Positions 48,431 through 49,966 of a DNA stretch of 49,966 nt are shown here, piece after piece (position 1 is the first letter of the stretch; the number at the start of each line of letters is the position of its first letter). Position numbers and translations under genes: made by a program. The DNA comes from Cupriavidus sp. UYMMa02A (GTDB taxonomy: Bacteria > Pseudomonadota > Gammaproteobacteria > Burkholderiales > Burkholderiaceae): NCBI GenBank assembly GCA_001725945.1, contig LRMT01000295.1, positions 1 through 49,966 of the forward strand, given 5' to 3'. The notes under the pieces are model-generated. The model was given only the letters and a program-made list of their open reading frames with translations. It ran no database searches and was not told the DNA's origin.

Positions 48431-49401
48431 TCACGACCCCGCCTTGTAGTTCGTCTCCTTCACGATCTTCTTCCACCGCGCCGTGTCCTGGGCAATGGTG
48501 GCGGCAAACTGTTCCGGCGTGCTGCCCACGACGTCGTAGTCGATTGCGGCCAGCTTCTCGCGGATCTCCGGCAGCGACACGATGCGGGTCACTTCCTTGT
48601 TCAGGCGCGTGACGATTTCCTTGGGTGTTCCTGCCGGGGCCAGCAGGCCTGCCCAGGAACCGAACGACATGCCTTCGTAGCCCGCTTCGTGCATGGTCGG
48701 TACGTCCGGCAGCGCGGGCGAGCGCTTGTCCGACAGCACGGCCAGCGGGCGCAGCTTGCCTGCCTTGATCATCGCCATCGAGTTGAATGGATCGATGGTC
48801 ATGTCGACCTCGCCGGCGACCACGGCCTGCATCTGCGGGCCGGTGCCGCGGTACGACACGCTGACGACGTCGGGCGTGCCCGCTGTCGACTTGAAGCTCG
48901 CGCCGATCAGCTCGATCATGCTGCTACCCGCCGACAGGCTCAGCGGCCGGGTCTGGACTTGGCCAGCGCCACGAACTCCTGCACGGTCTTGGCCGGCACG
49001 GACGGATGCACCACCATCACGAAGCCGATATTGCTGATCAGCGAAATGGGTTCGAAGCTCTTCAGCGGCTCGTAGCTGGCCTTGTAGATCAGCGGGCTCA
49101 GGGTCTGCGCGCCTGCGCTGTTGAGCAGCAGCGTATAGCCATCCGGCGCGGCACGCGCGACGACATCGGTCCCGATGATGCCATTGGCGCCCGGCCGGTT
49201 CTCCACCACCACCGATTGCTTCAGCGCCTCGCCCAGTTTCTGCGAGATCAGCCTCGCCACCATGTCAGTCGCGCCGCCCGGGGCGAACGGCACGACCATC
49301 CGGATCGGCTTGCTGGGATAGGTATCGCTCCAGGCCAATGCGGGCATTGCGCCCAGCACAGCTGCGCAAAGCAGGAGGCGGCGACGGGAATTCAACTTCA
49401 T
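48431..49401 (-). CDS. Bug family tripartite tricarboxylate transporter receptor, frame broken
   Basis: A periplasmic solute-binding protein of about 323 residues. A signal peptide (LLLCAAVLGAMPALAWS) precedes YPSKPIRMVVPFAPGGATDMVARLISQKLG, VVVENRPGANGIIGTDVVARAAPDGYTLL, and PDVPTMHEAGYEGMSFGSWAGLLAPAGTPKEIVTRLN, all typical. One base is missing near 48954, after LAKSRPGR. It lies beyond iclR and the CoA-transferase remnant, and its upstream region carries a partial copy of the IclR palindrome, so it may belong to the same regulon as the Bug gene at 43,089. The ligand is unknown. Confidence 0.92.
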
Positions 49402-49646
49402 AGGTCTCTCTCCACGACAGCGTGATCGGAGGCGGCCCCATCGGCTCGCACCCCTATTTATTCATGATTGTGAATCGAGTTTTACGTAAGTGAATTTGAT
49501 TCGTCAATGTGGGTATCTACGGACGCCTCCGCATCGAATGTCACCGGCACGCGAACAGGGTGCGTGAATGTGTTTGCTGCGGGCCGACAGCCGCGTGTCT
49601 GTCCGCGGACCGGATATCGGCCAATGCCGCAAATTTTTTCTTTGTT

Positions 49647-49659
49647 TTTCAATGGGTTG
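49647..49659 (+). promoter_or_regulatory. IHF-like binding site
   Basis: TTTCAATGGGTTG matches the IHF consensus WATCAAnnnnTTR at all but one fixed position (T for A at position 2). It lies behind an AT-rich run and 30 bases before the sigma-54-like element. Confidence 0.4.
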
Positions 49660-49688
49660 ACAGCTATTCGCGCGCTTGGAACAAGGCC

Positions 49689-49703
49689 TGGCACACCCCA
49701 TGC
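49689..49703 (+). promoter_or_regulatory. Sigma-54-like -24/-12 promoter
   Basis: TGGCACACCCCATGC fits TGGCAC-N5-TTGC with one mismatch (ATGC). GG and GC are 10 bases apart as required. It lies 73 bases before the start codon at 49777. No convincing sigma-70 pair exists nearby: TTGACA at 49657 lacks a -10 at proper distance. Confidence 0.5.
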
Positions 49704-49776
49704 GTATATCCCTGCGAGCGCAACATCCGATGCTCTCTAACCCAAAGCCAGACCAGCACACCCAAGGAGTTTCATC

Positions 49777-49966
49777 ATGTCCCTCACCATCCAGAACCTG
49801 CCCGTCGAACAAGACCTCGACCACGCCAAGATGAGCGCCGTACGCGGCGGCAGCCTCTTCCTGAACAACGGCATCAACGCGATCATGGGCGGCTCGGGCG
49901 TGTCCTTCGCCAGCCCCAACATCATCGTGGCCCCGGTCACGCAGGTCGATGCCTCGACCCGCACCA
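49777..49966 (+). CDS. Double-glycine leader peptide gene, partial (runs off the window)
   Basis: AAGGAG seven bases before ATG 49777 opens a frame with no stop to the window end, at least 63 residues. It begins MSLTIQNLPVEQDL and continues LDHAKMSAVRGG. The last twelve residues match the double-glycine leader pattern: Leu at -12, Met at -7, Val at -4, Gly-Gly at -2/-1; only Lys at -8 (usually Glu) departs. The following part, SLFLNNGINAIMGGSGVSF, is rich in Gly, Asn and hydrophobic residues and has no Cys so far. Such leaders direct cleavage and export by C39-peptidase ABC transporters. It could be a bacteriocin, a RiPP precursor or a type I secreted matrix peptide. The coding strand uses C/G third positions like its neighbours. 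Confidence 0.72.
   Translation, partial: MSLTIQNLPVEQDLDHAKMSAVRGGSLFLNNGINAIMGGSGVSFASPNIIVAPVTQVDASTRT

Larger units (their letters stand above)
49402..49776. promoter_or_regulatory. 375-base control region between Bug gene and the leader-peptide gene
   Basis: No gene is visible. In order: a partial IclR-type site at 49486-49496; GACAG/CTGTC arms at 49586-49590 and 49599-49603; the perfect palindrome GTCCGCGGAC at 49601-49610; an AT-rich stretch at 49630-49650; the IHF-like and sigma-54-like sites described separately. The layout (upstream palindromes, bend site, -24/-12) resembles an enhancer-dependent promoter. Confidence 0.45.

Noticed and set aside
49657..49662. TTGACA as a sigma-70 -35 box
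   Set aside because: No -10-like hexamer lies 16-18 bases downstream; part of it belongs to the IHF-like site.

Overview
The window is GC-rich, densely coded chromosomal DNA from a betaproteobacterium of the Burkholderiales, most likely Cupriavidus or a close Ralstonia relative. The basis is gene content: two Bug-type tripartite-tricarboxylate receptors, a phasin, an llpE-ceoAB-opcM type RND efflux operon with its LysR regulator, a DUF2501 protein and many small secreted proteins. I see no rRNA, tRNA, insertion sequence, prophage or CRISPR array. About thirty of the fifty genes are interrupted by one or more frame changes. Nearly all are explained by one missing base, often in a run of G or C, so I read them as base-calling or assembly errors and annotate these genes as whole genes with the break positions noted.

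Layout. 0.2-7.2 kb: small membrane and secreted proteins, then a minus-strand operon TetR - MFS - Old Yellow Enzyme - VOC/glyoxalase that resembles E. coli nemRA-gloA, a DHA2 efflux pump and a short-chain dehydrogenase. 7.3-9.4 kb: a TetR regulator and MFS transporter divergent from the dehydrogenase, with an inverted-repeat operator between them. 9.4-13.5 kb: pssA, a monooxygenase-fold protein, an ExeM/NucH nuclease with a GlyGly-CTERM tail, a secreted tandem-repeat protein and the 3' remnant of an OxlT-like transporter. 13.6-16.6 kb: DUF2127, a hexapeptide-like secreted protein, a PEBP protein, an SRPBCC protein and a Phd/VapC-type toxin-antitoxin pair.

16.7-25.3 kb: LysR regulator divergent from llpE, RND adaptor, RND permease and outer-membrane channel, a complete tripartite drug pump. 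25.4-35.7 kb: SodC, an LprI-like protein, two MscS channels, a J-domain protein, a threo-3-hydroxyaspartate ammonia-lyase-like enzyme, a DUF2092 lipoprotein pair, an AspT-family transporter and a GGDEF protein. 35.7-42.8 kb: phasin, a small hypothetical protein, then four overlapping genes like E. coli ytcA-mdtNOP (a second tripartite export system), and a second LprI-like protein.

43.1-49.4 kb: a catabolic operon (enoyl-CoA hydratase, CoA-transferase, acyl-CoA dehydrogenase, Bug receptor) divergent from an IclR regulator, a CoA-transferase remnant and a second Bug receptor. Uptake by the Bug proteins and CoA-dependent oxidation probably handle one carboxylate under IclR control. At the right edge (49,777 onward) a gene begins for a peptide with a textbook double-glycine leader, preceded by a possible sigma-54 promoter and IHF site. 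It is cut by the window end and is the most promising lead to something undescribed.
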